Assembly (NCBI GenBank): GCA_022041995.1
Contig: CP074390.1
Coordinates: 2,108,001 to 2,172,000 of the forward strand
Length of the DNA stretch: 64,000 nt
Reading direction: 5' to 3'
Source: Cupriavidus necator
GTDB lineage: Bacteria > Pseudomonadota > Gammaproteobacteria > Burkholderiales > Burkholderiaceae
Every line of letters starts with the position of its first letter. Position 1 is the first letter of the stretch. Of this stretch, positions 36,193 to 44,658 are shown one piece after another. The position numbers were made by a program, and so were the translations under genes. The notes under the pieces are model-generated. The model was not told the DNA's origin, did no database searches, and was given only the letters and a program-made list of their open reading frames with translations.

Positions 36193-36617
36193 TCGTTCTG
36201 GATACCAACGTCATTTCCGAGGCCATGAAGCCGGAACCGGCCGACGCCGTGCGCTGCTGGCTCAACGACGAGGCCGCCGAGACCTTGTACCTGTCCAGCG
36301 TGACGCTGGCCGAACTGCTGTTCGGCATCGGCGCGCTGCCGGCGGGCAGGCGCCGCGCCATGCTGTCCGCTGCGCTGGACGGCCTGGTGACGCTGTTCGA
36401 AGGGCGCATCTTGCCGTTCGACACGAATGCGGCCCGGCACTATGCGGAACTCGCCACTGCCGCCAGAAGCCGTGGCCGCGGCCTTCCCACGCCGGATGGC
36501 TATATCGCCGCGATTGCCGCGGCCAACGGCATGATGGTCGCGACGCGGGACATGTCGCCCTTTGAAGCGGCCGGGCTGCAGGTGCTAAATCCGTGGCTGG
36601 CGCCGCGTCCGTCGTGA
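36189..36617 (+). CDS. fitB: FitB/VapC-like PIN-domain toxin
   Basis: A 142-residue PIN-domain ribonuclease. The acidic residues D5 (VLDTNVISE), E42 (TLAELLFGI), D103 (PTPDGYIAA) and D121 (ATRDMSPF) sit at almost the same positions as in Neisseria FitB. It should cleave RNA when the antitoxin is lost. The start overlaps the antitoxin stop by ATGA, so the two are translationally coupled. It is the only toxin-antitoxin pair seen and lies outside the mobile region. Confidence 0.9.
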   Translation: MIVLDTNVISEAMKPEPADAVRCWLNDEAAETLYLSSVTLAELLFGIGALPAGRRRAMLSAALDGLVTLFEGRILPFDTNAARHYAELATAARSRGRGLPTPDGYIAAIAAANGMMVATRDMSPFEAAGLQVLNPWLAPRPS

Positions 36618-36645
36618 AGGGGGAACGCCCGCGCCAAACGTATTG

Positions 36646-39015
36646 CTACTGTCCCTGAGTCGTCGGATCAGCCGCCCGCTGGGTGGCTTTTTCGTTGGCG
36701 GCTTCCGGATCCAACCGTTGCGCCGCGCCGCCATCCACCTGGATCGTCAGGCTCGCCGATGCCATGCGGATGCCGTTGGCGTCGAAATTGCGCTTGAGCC
36801 GCGCGTTGAAGGCGCGCGTGATCTCGGCCTGCATCAGCGGCCGGGTCTTGAACTGTGCCATCACCACCGGCCCGTTCGGGTCGAAACGGTCCAGCCCCAG
36901 GATGTCCAGCCCCGACATCAGGTTGCGGGCGTAGCGATGGTCGCGCGCCAGTTCGGCGCCGGTGGCGCGGATCAGCTCCAGCGCCTGGTCCAGGTCGCTC
37001 TGGTAGGTGATACCGATGTTGAACACCGCGTAGGCATAGCCGCGCGACAGGTTCTTGACTGCCTTGATCTGGCTGTACGGCAGCGTGTGCAGCGCGCCGC
37101 GGCCGTCGCGCAGCCTGACCGTGCGGATGGTCATGGCTTCGACCACGCCGGCGTGGTCCGGCAGTTCGATCGAGTCGCCGATGGCGATGGAGTCCTCGAC
37201 CACGATGAACAGCCCCGTGATCAGGTCCTGCACCAGGCTCTGCGCGCCGAAGCCGATGGCCAGGCCAACCACGCCCGCGCCGGCCAGCAGCGGCGTCACG
37301 TTGACGCCCAGGTTGGCCAGCACCGCGATCACCGTGATCACCAGCAGGCCGATGAGCGAGGCGTTGCGCACCAGCGGCAGGATGGTCTTGGCCCGCAGGC
37401 TGGGCTGCGCGCCGCGCCCGTGCGCGGGCGACAGTGATTGCATGATGGAGGTGTCGATCAGCAGCCAGACCAGCCAGGCCAGCAGCACGGTGCTGGTGAC
37501 GCTGAAGACCGTCTCGGTGAGATGGCGGCCCGCAGCGGATGACTCGGCCAGGCGCACCAGCGACGTGCCCCAGACGCGCATCACCATCTCAATGAAGACT
37601 GCCCAGATCAGCACGCGCACCAGCGCCAGCGCGAAGCGCCCGAAGCGCTGCAGGTAGGCCGAGCGGCGGCGGTCGCGGATGCGCGGCGCGCGCGCGGTGG
37701 CCTTGGGCGAGTGCCCCGCCACCATCGTCAGCAGCAGCCCGGCGAGGAACAATGCCACCGATGCCACCGTGCGGCGCAGGAACACATCCGCATGGCCGGT
37801 GGCCAGGATGGTGCCGACCACCGATGCCACCACCACCGCCAGCACCGGCAGGTGCCAGGCCTGCCCGGCCAGCCGCAGCAGGTCGGTCGCGGCCGGGTGG
37901 GCCTGGCGGAAGGCCAGCGGCCGCTGGCCGATCAGCTGGCCGATCTGCCGGCGGAAACACAGCGCGAACGCGCCGATGCCCAGGGCCGCGGCGATATTGG
38001 CCACGGTGGCCACCAGCGCGCACAGGTTGGTGCCGAGCACGGCGATCACGCGGCTGTCGGTGGCGCCGTCGCCCAGTGCCGCCAGCGCCCCCGTGCAGAA
38101 CAGCAGCCACGGTGAGTGCGCCAGCAGCTGCCGCACCGCCAACTGCCGGTGCGCGCTGCGGAACAGCGTGAAGATGACCTGGCACACCGCTGCCGCGATC
38201 GCCCCCGCCACGATTGCATACGCCACCAGCACGGCGGCGACGCTGGCCGGCGATTGGGCAAATACGCGTTGGGCCAGCAGCAAGGTCAGCCCGAATGCCA
38301 CCACCCAGGGCCCGATATGGCGCAGCATGAAGACGCCGACGTCGACCCACGATGGCAGCTCGGGCAGCTTGCCGCGCTCGGCGCGCGTGGGTTTGCGCGC
38401 GCGCCGGCGCCGGATGCGGTGGCCGATCTCCCACAAGACCCCGCCGCTCACCGCCCAGGCTGCAAGCACCAGCGCGAATTCACGCAGCGAGGCCGGCGTC
38501 GTGCGGGTGCCGTTGTGGGTGAGCGCGGCGTGCCATTCCTCGCCCGCGAAGCGCGTGCGCCAGCGCCAGAACTGCCACGGGCCGCGATCCTTGCGCAGAT
38601 GGGTATCGACCTCGTCCAGCACTTCAGCGACGGCACCGATCAGGCCGGGCGCGGAGGCGCCGGCCGGGGCTGCCGCCGCGGAGGCGGGCGCGGCCCCGGA
38701 GGCACCCAGCCCCTGGCGCATGGTTTGCAGCTGGCCCACCAGGGCGCGCCGCTCGCCGTCGTTCTGCAGCGTGGCGATCACCTGGTCCAGCGACTGCGCC
38801 AGCGGCACGCTGGCGGCGGGTGCGCTGGCCGGCGCCGCGGGCTTCTCCGCCTTGCCCAGCAGTGCCACGAGGGAGCCGGCCGGGGTCGCGTGCGCCGGGA
38901 TGGGGCACAGCAGCGTCAACAGCGCGGCCAGCACGGCGAACGCACGCAGCACCGGCTGCAGTGCGGCATGCCAGCGGAGCGCAGGGGTGGGGGCGTGGTG
39001 TTCGGGTTTGTGCAT
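36646..39015 (-). CDS. Large MscS-family mechanosensitive channel
   Basis: A 789-residue protein with a signal-peptide-like N-terminus, a periplasmic region (about residues 30-180), roughly eleven membrane helices and a C-terminal MscS domain. The pore-lining helix and beta domain are recognisable (VVGLAIGFGAQSLVQDLITG, then FIVVEDSIAIGDSIELPDHAG). Its size is near that of E. coli YbiO. Such channels release solutes on hypo-osmotic shock. ATG 39015 starts MHKPEHHAPTPALRWHA; a longer frame upstream lacks support. It converges with the fitB gene. Confidence 0.9.
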   Translation of the reverse strand: MHKPEHHAPTPALRWHAALQPVLRAFAVLAALLTLLCPIPAHATPAGSLVALLGKAEKPAAPASAPAASVPLAQSLDQVIATLQNDGERRALVGQLQTMRQGLGASGAAPASAAAAPAGASAPGLIGAVAEVLDEVDTHLRKDRGPWQFWRWRTRFAGEEWHAALTHNGTRTTPASLREFALVLAAWAVSGGVLWEIGHRIRRRRARKPTRAERGKLPELPSWVDVGVFMLRHIGPWVVAFGLTLLLAQRVFAQSPASVAAVLVAYAIVAGAIAAAVCQVIFTLFRSAHRQLAVRQLLAHSPWLLFCTGALAALGDGATDSRVIAVLGTNLCALVATVANIAAALGIGAFALCFRRQIGQLIGQRPLAFRQAHPAATDLLRLAGQAWHLPVLAVVVASVVGTILATGHADVFLRRTVASVALFLAGLLLTMVAGHSPKATARAPRIRDRRRSAYLQRFGRFALALVRVLIWAVFIEMVMRVWGTSLVRLAESSAAGRHLTETVFSVTSTVLLAWLVWLLIDTSIMQSLSPAHGRGAQPSLRAKTILPLVRNASLIGLLVITVIAVLANLGVNVTPLLAGAGVVGLAIGFGAQSLVQDLITGLFIVVEDSIAIGDSIELPDHAGVVEAMTIRTVRLRDGRGALHTLPYSQIKAVKNLSRGYAYAVFNIGITYQSDLDQALELIRATGAELARDHRYARNLMSGLDILGLDRFDPNGPVVMAQFKTRPLMQAEITRAFNARLKRNFDANGIRMASASLTIQVDGGAAQRLDPEAANEKATQRAADPTTQGQ

Positions 39016-39280
39016 GGTTCGTAGTCGGTTGCCGGTGCCGGGCGGCGCCGGAATGGCCGTCGATCGCGTCACTGTAGCGCATTGGTCGCGCCGGGTGCCG
39101 GAGCGCGCCACAGGCTCGCGCCATCCTCATTCGTCGCTTCGGACGATGCGTCGCAACGGCCGATCCACGAATCTCGAGCCCACTCCGGTACAGGCGGTTC
39201 TTGCGCCTGCCGGCTTCATCAAACCGCGGGGCCGCGCCGGATCCGGCCGGGCCAGGAACAAGAGACAAAGGAAAGACGGC

Positions 39281-40063
39281 ATGGAACTCAATGCATCGGT
39301 ATCGGCAGTGGTGACGGGTGGCGCTTCGGGCCTGGGCGCGGCAACAGCACGTGCGCTGGCGGCGCAGGGCGTGCGCGTGGCGCTGTTCGACCTGAACGTG
39401 GAGAAGGGCGAAGCGCTGGCGCGTGAACTGGGCGGCGTGTTCTGCCAGGTCAACGTCACCTCAGAGGCCGAGGTCGAGGCCGGCTTTGCCAAGGCGCGCG
39501 CCGCCATCGGCCAGGAACGCATCCTGGTCAACTGCGCCGGCACGGGCAACGCCATCAAGACCGCCTCGCGTTCCAAGGAAGCGCCGGACCAGATCAAGCA
39601 TTTCCCGTCCGATGCCTTCGAGCGCATCATCCAGATCAACCTGATCGGCACCTTCCGCTGCATCGCGCGCTCGGCCGCGGGCATGCTGACGCTGGACACC
39701 GCCGGCGGCGAGCGCGGCGTGATCATCAATACCGCGTCGGTGGCGGCGCAGGACGGCCAGATGGGCCAGGCCGCGTACTCGGCGTCGAAGGCCGGCGTGG
39801 TCGGCATGACGCTGCCGATCGCGCGCGATCTGGCGGGCGAAGGCATCCGCGTCAACACCATCCTGCCGGGCATCTTCAATACGCCGCTGCTGCAGGGCGC
39901 GGCAGAGAACGTCAAGGCCGCGCTGGCCGCTTCGGTGCCGTTCCCCAAGCGCCTGGGACAGCCGGAAGAGTTCGCCTCGCTGGCCGTCGAGATGTGCCGC
40001 AACGGCTATTTCAACGGCGAATCGGTGCGTCTGGACGGCGCCATCCGCATGGCGCCGCGCTGA
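39281..40063 (+). CDS. SDR-family 3-hydroxyacyl-CoA dehydrogenase (type-2 like)
   Basis: A 260-residue SDR closely patterned on 3-hydroxyacyl-CoA dehydrogenase type 2 (HSD17B10). It has TGGASGLGAATARAL for NAD, the NCAG motif, the insert GNAIKTASRSKEAPDQIKHF typical of that group, and catalytic Ser/Tyr/Lys in NTASVAAQDGQMGQAAYSASK. It should oxidise 3-hydroxyacyl-CoAs, for example in branched-chain or fatty acid breakdown. It is followed after 75 bp by an acyl-CoA synthetase gene. Confidence 0.9.
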   Translation: MELNASVSAVVTGGASGLGAATARALAAQGVRVALFDLNVEKGEALARELGGVFCQVNVTSEAEVEAGFAKARAAIGQERILVNCAGTGNAIKTASRSKEAPDQIKHFPSDAFERIIQINLIGTFRCIARSAAGMLTLDTAGGERGVIINTASVAAQDGQMGQAAYSASKAGVVGMTLPIARDLAGEGIRVNTILPGIFNTPLLQGAAENVKAALAASVPFPKRLGQPEEFASLAVEMCRNGYFNGESVRLDGAIRMAPR

Positions 40064-40138
40064 GCGTAGCGCCAGCACATCGTCATGTCCGGGCCCGCGC
40101 AGCGCTGGTCCGGACGCTATCAAAATCAGGAGACGCGG

Positions 40139-41722
40139 ATGGACTTCAGCTATCTGACGACACTGCCCCACGCGGTACGCCACTTCGCGCGCCTGCGGCC
40201 CGAGGCGGTGGCGTATGCGTTCGAAGGCCGGCAGACTACCTATGCCGAATTCGAGCGGAACACCAATCGCGTGGCACAGGCCCTGCTGGCTGAAGGCGCC
40301 GGGGTCGGCGAGCGCATTGGCTATATCGGCAAGAACAGCGACCACTATTTCGAGCTGCTGCTTGGCGCGGCCAAGACCGGCGCGGTGATGACGCCGGCCA
40401 GCTGGCGCCTGGCGCCGCCCGAGGTGGAGTTCATCCTTGGCCATTGCGATGCCGTGGTGCTCTTCGTCGGGGCGGAATCGGCGGCAATGGTCCGGAACCT
40501 GCTGCCCGCGCTGCCGATGGTGCGCAAGGTGGTGGTGATGGAGCCGTGCGCGGAGCAGGGCGACTGGCAGTGCTATATCGACTGGCGCGACGCCCATCCG
40601 GCCACCGCGCCCGCGCATGAGCCGGCCGCACATGACGTGGTGCTGCAGCTGTACACGTCCGGCACCACCGGCCGGCCCAAGGGAGCGATGCTTACGCACC
40701 GCAACCTGACCATCGGCACCGAGGTGAGCGAACGCGAGACCATTCAGTGGTCGCACTGGATTGCCGACGACATCTCGCTGGTGGCGATGCCGGTGGCGCA
40801 TATCGGCGGCTCTGGCTGGGGGCTGCGCAACCTTCTGGCCGGCGCCAAGGGCGTGGTGGCGCGCGAGTTCGATCCGCGCGCCGTGCTCGACTTCATCGAG
40901 CACGAACGCATCAGCAAGCTGTTCATGGTGCCGGCCGCGATGCAGATCGTGCTGCGCGACCCGCGTGCGCGCCAGGTGGACTACTCGCGCCTGAAGTACC
41001 TGCTGTACGGCGCCGCCCCGATTCCTGCGGCGCTGCTGCGCGAGGGCATCGAGGTGTTCGGCTGCGGCTTCGTGCAGCAGTACGGCATGACCGAGACCAC
41101 CGGCACCATCGTGGCGCTGCCGCCCGAGGACCATACCACCGAGGAGGTGCCGCGCATGCGCGCGGCGGGCAAGCCGCTGGCTGGCGTCGAGCTCAAGGTG
41201 GTCGACTACGAAGGGCGCCAGCTGGCGCCGGGCGAGGTCGGCGAGATCGTAGTGCGCTCGCAGCACAATATGGCCGGCTACTGGAAACAGCCGGAGGAAA
41301 CGGCGCGCACCATCGATGCCGATGGCTGGCTGCGCACCGGCGACGCCGGCTACACGGATGCCGACGGCTACCTGTACATCCATGACCGCGTCAAGGACAT
41401 GATCATCAGCGGCGGCGAGAACGTCTATCCGGCCGAGGTTGAAAGCGCGATCTACGGCCACCCGCAGGTGGCTGACGTGGCGGTGATCGGCGTGCCGGAC
41501 GAGAAGTGGGGCGAGGCGGTCAAGGCCATCGTCGTGCTCAAGCCGGGGCAGGCGCCGGACCAGGCCGGCATTATCGCGTGGACGCGCCAGCGGCTGGCGG
41601 GCTTCAAGGTGCCCAAGAGCATCGAGTTTGTCGAGGCGCTGCCGCGCAACCCGTCGGGCAAGCTGCTGCGGCGCAAGCTGCGCGAACCGTTCTGGGAGGG
41701 GATGAACCGGCGGGTGAACTGA
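40139..41722 (+). CDS. Acyl-CoA synthetase (AMP-forming)
   Basis: A 527-residue ANL-family ligase. Motifs are the P-loop LYTSGTTGRPKG (around residue 172), YGMTETTG, LRTGDAGYTDADGYLYIHDRVKDMIISGGENVYPAEVE and the C-terminal lysine region NPSGKLLRRK. The length and sequence suggest a medium/long-chain or aromatic acid ligase. It forms a pair with the SDR upstream; the ribosome site is CAGGAGACGCGG. It ends at a strong bidirectional terminator. Confidence 0.92.
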   Translation: MDFSYLTTLPHAVRHFARLRPEAVAYAFEGRQTTYAEFERNTNRVAQALLAEGAGVGERIGYIGKNSDHYFELLLGAAKTGAVMTPASWRLAPPEVEFILGHCDAVVLFVGAESAAMVRNLLPALPMVRKVVVMEPCAEQGDWQCYIDWRDAHPATAPAHEPAAHDVVLQLYTSGTTGRPKGAMLTHRNLTIGTEVSERETIQWSHWIADDISLVAMPVAHIGGSGWGLRNLLAGAKGVVAREFDPRAVLDFIEHERISKLFMVPAAMQIVLRDPRARQVDYSRLKYLLYGAAPIPAALLREGIEVFGCGFVQQYGMTETTGTIVALPPEDHTTEEVPRMRAAGKPLAGVELKVVDYEGRQLAPGEVGEIVVRSQHNMAGYWKQPEETARTIDADGWLRTGDAGYTDADGYLYIHDRVKDMIISGGENVYPAEVESAIYGHPQVADVAVIGVPDEKWGEAVKAIVVLKPGQAPDQAGIIAWTRQRLAGFKVPKSIEFVEALPRNPSGKLLRRKLREPFWEGMNRRVN

Positions 41723-41733
41723 CGCCGGCAGGA

Positions 41734-41830
41734 GCAAAGAAAAACCCGCCGTGACTGAACTGCACCCCAAAAGTTGGACATCGATCCAACCTTTGGGGTG
41801 CAGTTCAGTGACTGGCGGGTTTTTCTTTGC
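41734..41830. terminator. Bidirectional rho-independent terminator split by a miniature element
   Basis: GCAAAGAAAAACCCGCC (41734-41750) and its exact reverse complement (41814-41830) form a 17-bp stem with A-rich and T-rich outer parts, so it can terminate both converging genes (40139-41722 and 42842-41850). Without the insertion the loop would be 6 nt (GTGACT). The 52-bp element plus one copy of GTGAC now sits in the loop, but because the element is itself palindromic a long hairpin is still possible. Confidence 0.85.
41756..41807. mobile_element. 52-bp IS-like miniature inverted-repeat element
   Basis: Two 23-bp inverted repeats with one mismatch, starting TGAACTGCACCCCAAAAG on one side, flank only 6 bp (CATCGA). 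The 5-bp sequence GTGAC occurs on both sides (41751-41755 and 41808-41812), as a target duplication would. The repeat resembles terminal repeats of IS3-family elements as I recall them. It may be a MITE mobilised in trans or the two joined ends of a deleted IS copy. Confidence 0.8.
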
Positions 41831-41849
41831 CTGTCGGACTGCCCTGGCT

Positions 41850-42842
41850 TTAGTCCGCCTGGATGCCGAATTCCTTGACCACCTTGGTGTAGCGGGCCGT
41901 GTCGGCGGCGATCAGCTTCGACAGCACCGCCGGCTCGCCGCCCGAAGGCGTGACCGCGATGGTGGCCATGCGCGCCACCACGTCGGGCATCTTCAGGATC
42001 TCGTTGACGTGCGTGTTGAGCGTGCGCACCAGGTCGGCCGGCATGCCCTTGGGCCCGAGCAGGGCCTGCCAGGCGCCGATCTCCACGTCCTTGTAGCCCA
42101 GCTCGGCCAGCGTCGGCACGTTGGGCGCGAACGGCGAGCGCTTCTGGTCCGCCACCGCCAGCGGCACCAGGCTGCCATTTCCGACGTACTGCGAGATCGC
42201 GCCGTAAGTGATGTAGGTCACCGGCACCTGCCCGCCGATCACGTCGACGATGGCGGGCGCCAGGCCGCGGTAGGGCACCTGGCTGATCTTGATGCCGGCG
42301 GACTTGTTGAACAGTTCGCCCATGATGTGCATCGGCGAGCCATTGCCGGGCGTGGCATAGGTTTCCACCTTGCCGGCCTTGGCGCGCGCCACCAGGTCGC
42401 TGACCTTGGTGATGCCGGTACCCTTGTTGACAACCACGAACAGCGACTGCGTGCCGATCTGGCTGATGGGCGTGAAGTCGTGCTGCACGTCATAGCTGGC
42501 GCCGGCGCCGGCCTTGAGCACCAGCGGCGCGATGGCGACAGTGTTGGGGGCCAGCAGCAGGGTGTAGCCGTCCGGGTTGGCCCGGGCCACGTAGGCGCTG
42601 CCGATGGTGCCAGCGGCGCCGGTGCGGTTTTCCACCACTACCGACTGCTTCAGGCGCGGCGCGAGCTTTTCCGCGAACATGCGCGCCAGCACGTCGACGT
42701 CGCCGCCGGCCGGGTAGGCCACAACGATGGTGATGGGCTTGTTCGGGTACGCACCCTGGGCCAGGGCGGTGCCGCCGGTGGCAGCGGCCAGGGCGGTCGC
42801 GGCGGCCAGCGTGGCGAGTACTTTGCGGCGTACGGGCTTCAT
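41850..42842 (-). CDS. Bug-family periplasmic solute-binding protein
   Basis: A 330-residue Bug receptor. The N-terminus KPVRRKVLATLAAATALAAA is a signal peptide ending near ALAQ. Family segments are IVVAYPAGGDVDVLARMF and FAPNVPTLAELGYKDVEIGAWQ. It is close in type to the Bug protein at 58901 (shared AYPAGGD, GSPMHI and YKDV segments). It lies 112 bp downstream of the frameshifted porin in the same orientation; a porin and a binding protein would together serve uptake across the outer membrane and periplasm. Confidence 0.92.
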   Translation of the reverse strand: MKPVRRKVLATLAAATALAAATGGTALAQGAYPNKPITIVVAYPAGGDVDVLARMFAEKLAPRLKQSVVVENRTGAAGTIGSAYVARANPDGYTLLLAPNTVAIAPLVLKAGAGASYDVQHDFTPISQIGTQSLFVVVNKGTGITKVSDLVARAKAGKVETYATPGNGSPMHIMGELFNKSAGIKISQVPYRGLAPAIVDVIGGQVPVTYITYGAISQYVGNGSLVPLAVADQKRSPFAPNVPTLAELGYKDVEIGAWQALLGPKGMPADLVRTLNTHVNEILKMPDVVARMATIAVTPSGGEPAVLSKLIAADTARYTKVVKEFGIQAD

Positions 42843-42954
42843 GATGTTCAGACCTCTGTAAGACGTGGCGCCCGGACGGGCCGGGGCCAATGGCTGTGTG
42901 GGCGTCCGGCGCATTGCCTGCGCCGGACGGTACCGCCGGGGGGCGCGGAGAAAA

Positions 42955-44048
42955 TCAGAAAACGTGCTTGATGCCGATCATCGATCCCCACTGGTTCTCG
43001 CCCGGGCGCGGGTTCGAGCCAGGCGAGCCGCCGCTGACCGACATGGCCAGCTGGCCGCCGTTGTTGATAAAGCCGGCGGTGGCGTAAACCGAGGTGCGCT
43101 TGCTGAAGCTGTACATCGCGCGCAGCGTGTAAAGCATGGCCTGGTTGTCGCTGCCGTGGTAGTTCAGGAAGTAGACCTGGCCGGCCAGGTTGACCGCGGG
43201 GTGATGTCGTAGGACGCGCCGGCGTAGTACAGGTCGCTGATCGGCGTTGGGCTGCCCTCGTTGTCGCGGCGGATCCAGCCGGCGCCGATCTTGGCGCGCT
43301 GGAACAGCATGTAGCCGCCCAGCGACAGGCGGTCGTCGGTCAGGTTGCTGTTGGTCAGGCCGCCGAAGGCGCCCGGGCCGCCGCGCTGCGAGTCATACGC
43401 GGCAGTGACGCCCCAGGTCTTGTTGTCGTAGCCGAGCATGGCCGACCACTCGCGGCACGCCTTCTTGTCGGCGGCGTTCTCGCCGGCGCAGTTGGTGCCC
43501 GATGGGCTGGGGCCGGCGTTGACCGCGTCGCGCCCGAAGCTGTAGGTGGCGCCCACCACGAAGCCGCTGAAGTTGGCCTTGTACGACACCGCGTTGTCGG
43601 CGCGCGTATTGGGCAGGTAGCTGTCGAGCGAGCCCGAGCCGTACACGTTGGGCCCCAGGATATCGCTGTCAAGCGTGGCCCAGAACAGCATGGTGTACTG
43701 GCGGCCGAACGACAGCTGCCCGTACTGGTTGGTCAGCCCGACCAGCGCCTGGCGCCCGAACAGGCGGCCGCCCTGGTTGGAGGTGCCAGAATCCGGCGAG
43801 AAGCCCGACTCCAGCACGAAGATGCTCTTCAGGCCACCGCCCAGGTCTTCACTGCCGCGGATGCCCCAGCGCGAGGGCACGGTGGCGGTCAGGTTGGGCA
43901 TGCGCACCAGGCCATTGCCGTTGGCGCCGACATTGCTCACATACTCGACACCCGTGTCGATGACCCCGTAGAGGGTGACCGAGGATTGTGCCGAGGCCAG
44001 CAAGGGGAAAGCCGCGGCCAGGCCTGCGGCGATTCGTGCAAGTTTCAT
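42955..44048 (-). pseudogene. Gram-negative porin with a single frameshift
   Basis: Together the two frames give a complete outer-membrane general porin of about 364 residues. The signal peptide (LARIAAGLAAAFPLLASAQ), the opening SSVTLYGVIDTGVEYVSN and the final beta strand ending in a terminal Phe (GIKHVF) are all present. The frame breaks near 43198-43201, where the minus strand reads ATCACCCCGCGGTC. One more C would restore ITPAVNLAGQVYFLNYHGS and join the downstream frame. It is either a real mutation or a one-base error in a C run. Confidence 0.88.
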
Positions 44049-44651
44049 CTACCAGTTTCCTTCCAGTTTTCCGTCTTGTAATCGTCTTGTGGTCCGGGCC
44101 GCTGCGATGGCGGTCCGCGCTCAGGGCAGGCTTGTGGTGGGCAGGTTCTTCTCCTCGTTTTGGACAGGGCGATGCATGGATGCGATCGTCTCCTGGCGGG
44201 GCCATCGCGCGGCGCCGATCCGGAAAATGCGTTTTTCGCCTCTTGTTTGTTTTATATATGGAACGACAGACAACATAAGAAACGTTCACGGAAATATAGC
44301 TGCGACTTACCGGAAGTTGTGAGGAGGGTTATCCCTAGTGAGGCTGAGCCGCGACGAGCCTGCAGCGGCGGTGCCGCACCCCGCCAGTGCGGCGCCGCGC
44401 GCGCCTGGTGCAGCCGCCGCCATCCGGGCCAGCGCGCTCCGGCGCCGCGCAATCGCCGCTGACCGGCTCCAGCCAAGGCATCCAGCCCAGTTCCCGCGGC
44501 TGCGCGTGCCGCGGCGTGCAAAACGGTGCATGCACCGGGCCGATGCCGGCAACGCCATGCGCGCCAAAGGCCTATCGTTAACCCTGATCCCGTCCTTTTC
44601 CCCGCTTCGCCTATGCTGTAAAGGTTTTATTTACAAATCTAGGTTTTATAT
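44049..44651. promoter_or_regulatory. Intergenic region between porin and hydrolase with operator-like repeats
   Basis: This 603-bp region has no supported gene. It carries GTTTTATATATGGAAC at 44249-44264, and an exact second copy at 44643-44658 overlaps the hydrolase start. The GC-rich middle part (44340-44575) has frames open on both strands but no ribosome site or family match. Confidence 0.55.
44249..44264. promoter_or_regulatory. Operator-like 16-bp site upstream of the porin gene
   Basis: GTTTTATATATGGAAC is a partial palindrome (12 of 16 positions) about 200 bp upstream of the porin start. It is identical to the site at 44643-44658. A weaker copy, GACAACATAAGAAAC, follows about 19 bp downstream (44269-44283). 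It probably binds the regulator of the catabolic cluster. Confidence 0.5.
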
Positions 44652-44658
44652 ATGGAAC
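44624..44658. promoter_or_regulatory. Tandem operator-like sites at the hydrolase start
   Basis: GTTTTATTTACAAATC (44624-44639) and GTTTTATATATGGAAC (44643-44658) lie 19 bp apart, start to start. The second overlaps the hydrolase ATG at 44652. No good ribosome site lies between them and the ATG, so either the message is leaderless or the true start is further in. Confidence 0.5.

Noticed and set aside
37679..40063. 794-codon plus-strand open frame across the MscS gene into the SDR gene
   Set aside because: Only the part from 39281 is a real gene; the rest is antisense to the MscS gene.
44338..44580. Small open frames on both strands between the porin and hydrolase
   Set aside because: No ribosome sites, conflicting frames and Arg/Ala-rich composition typical of GC-rich spacer.
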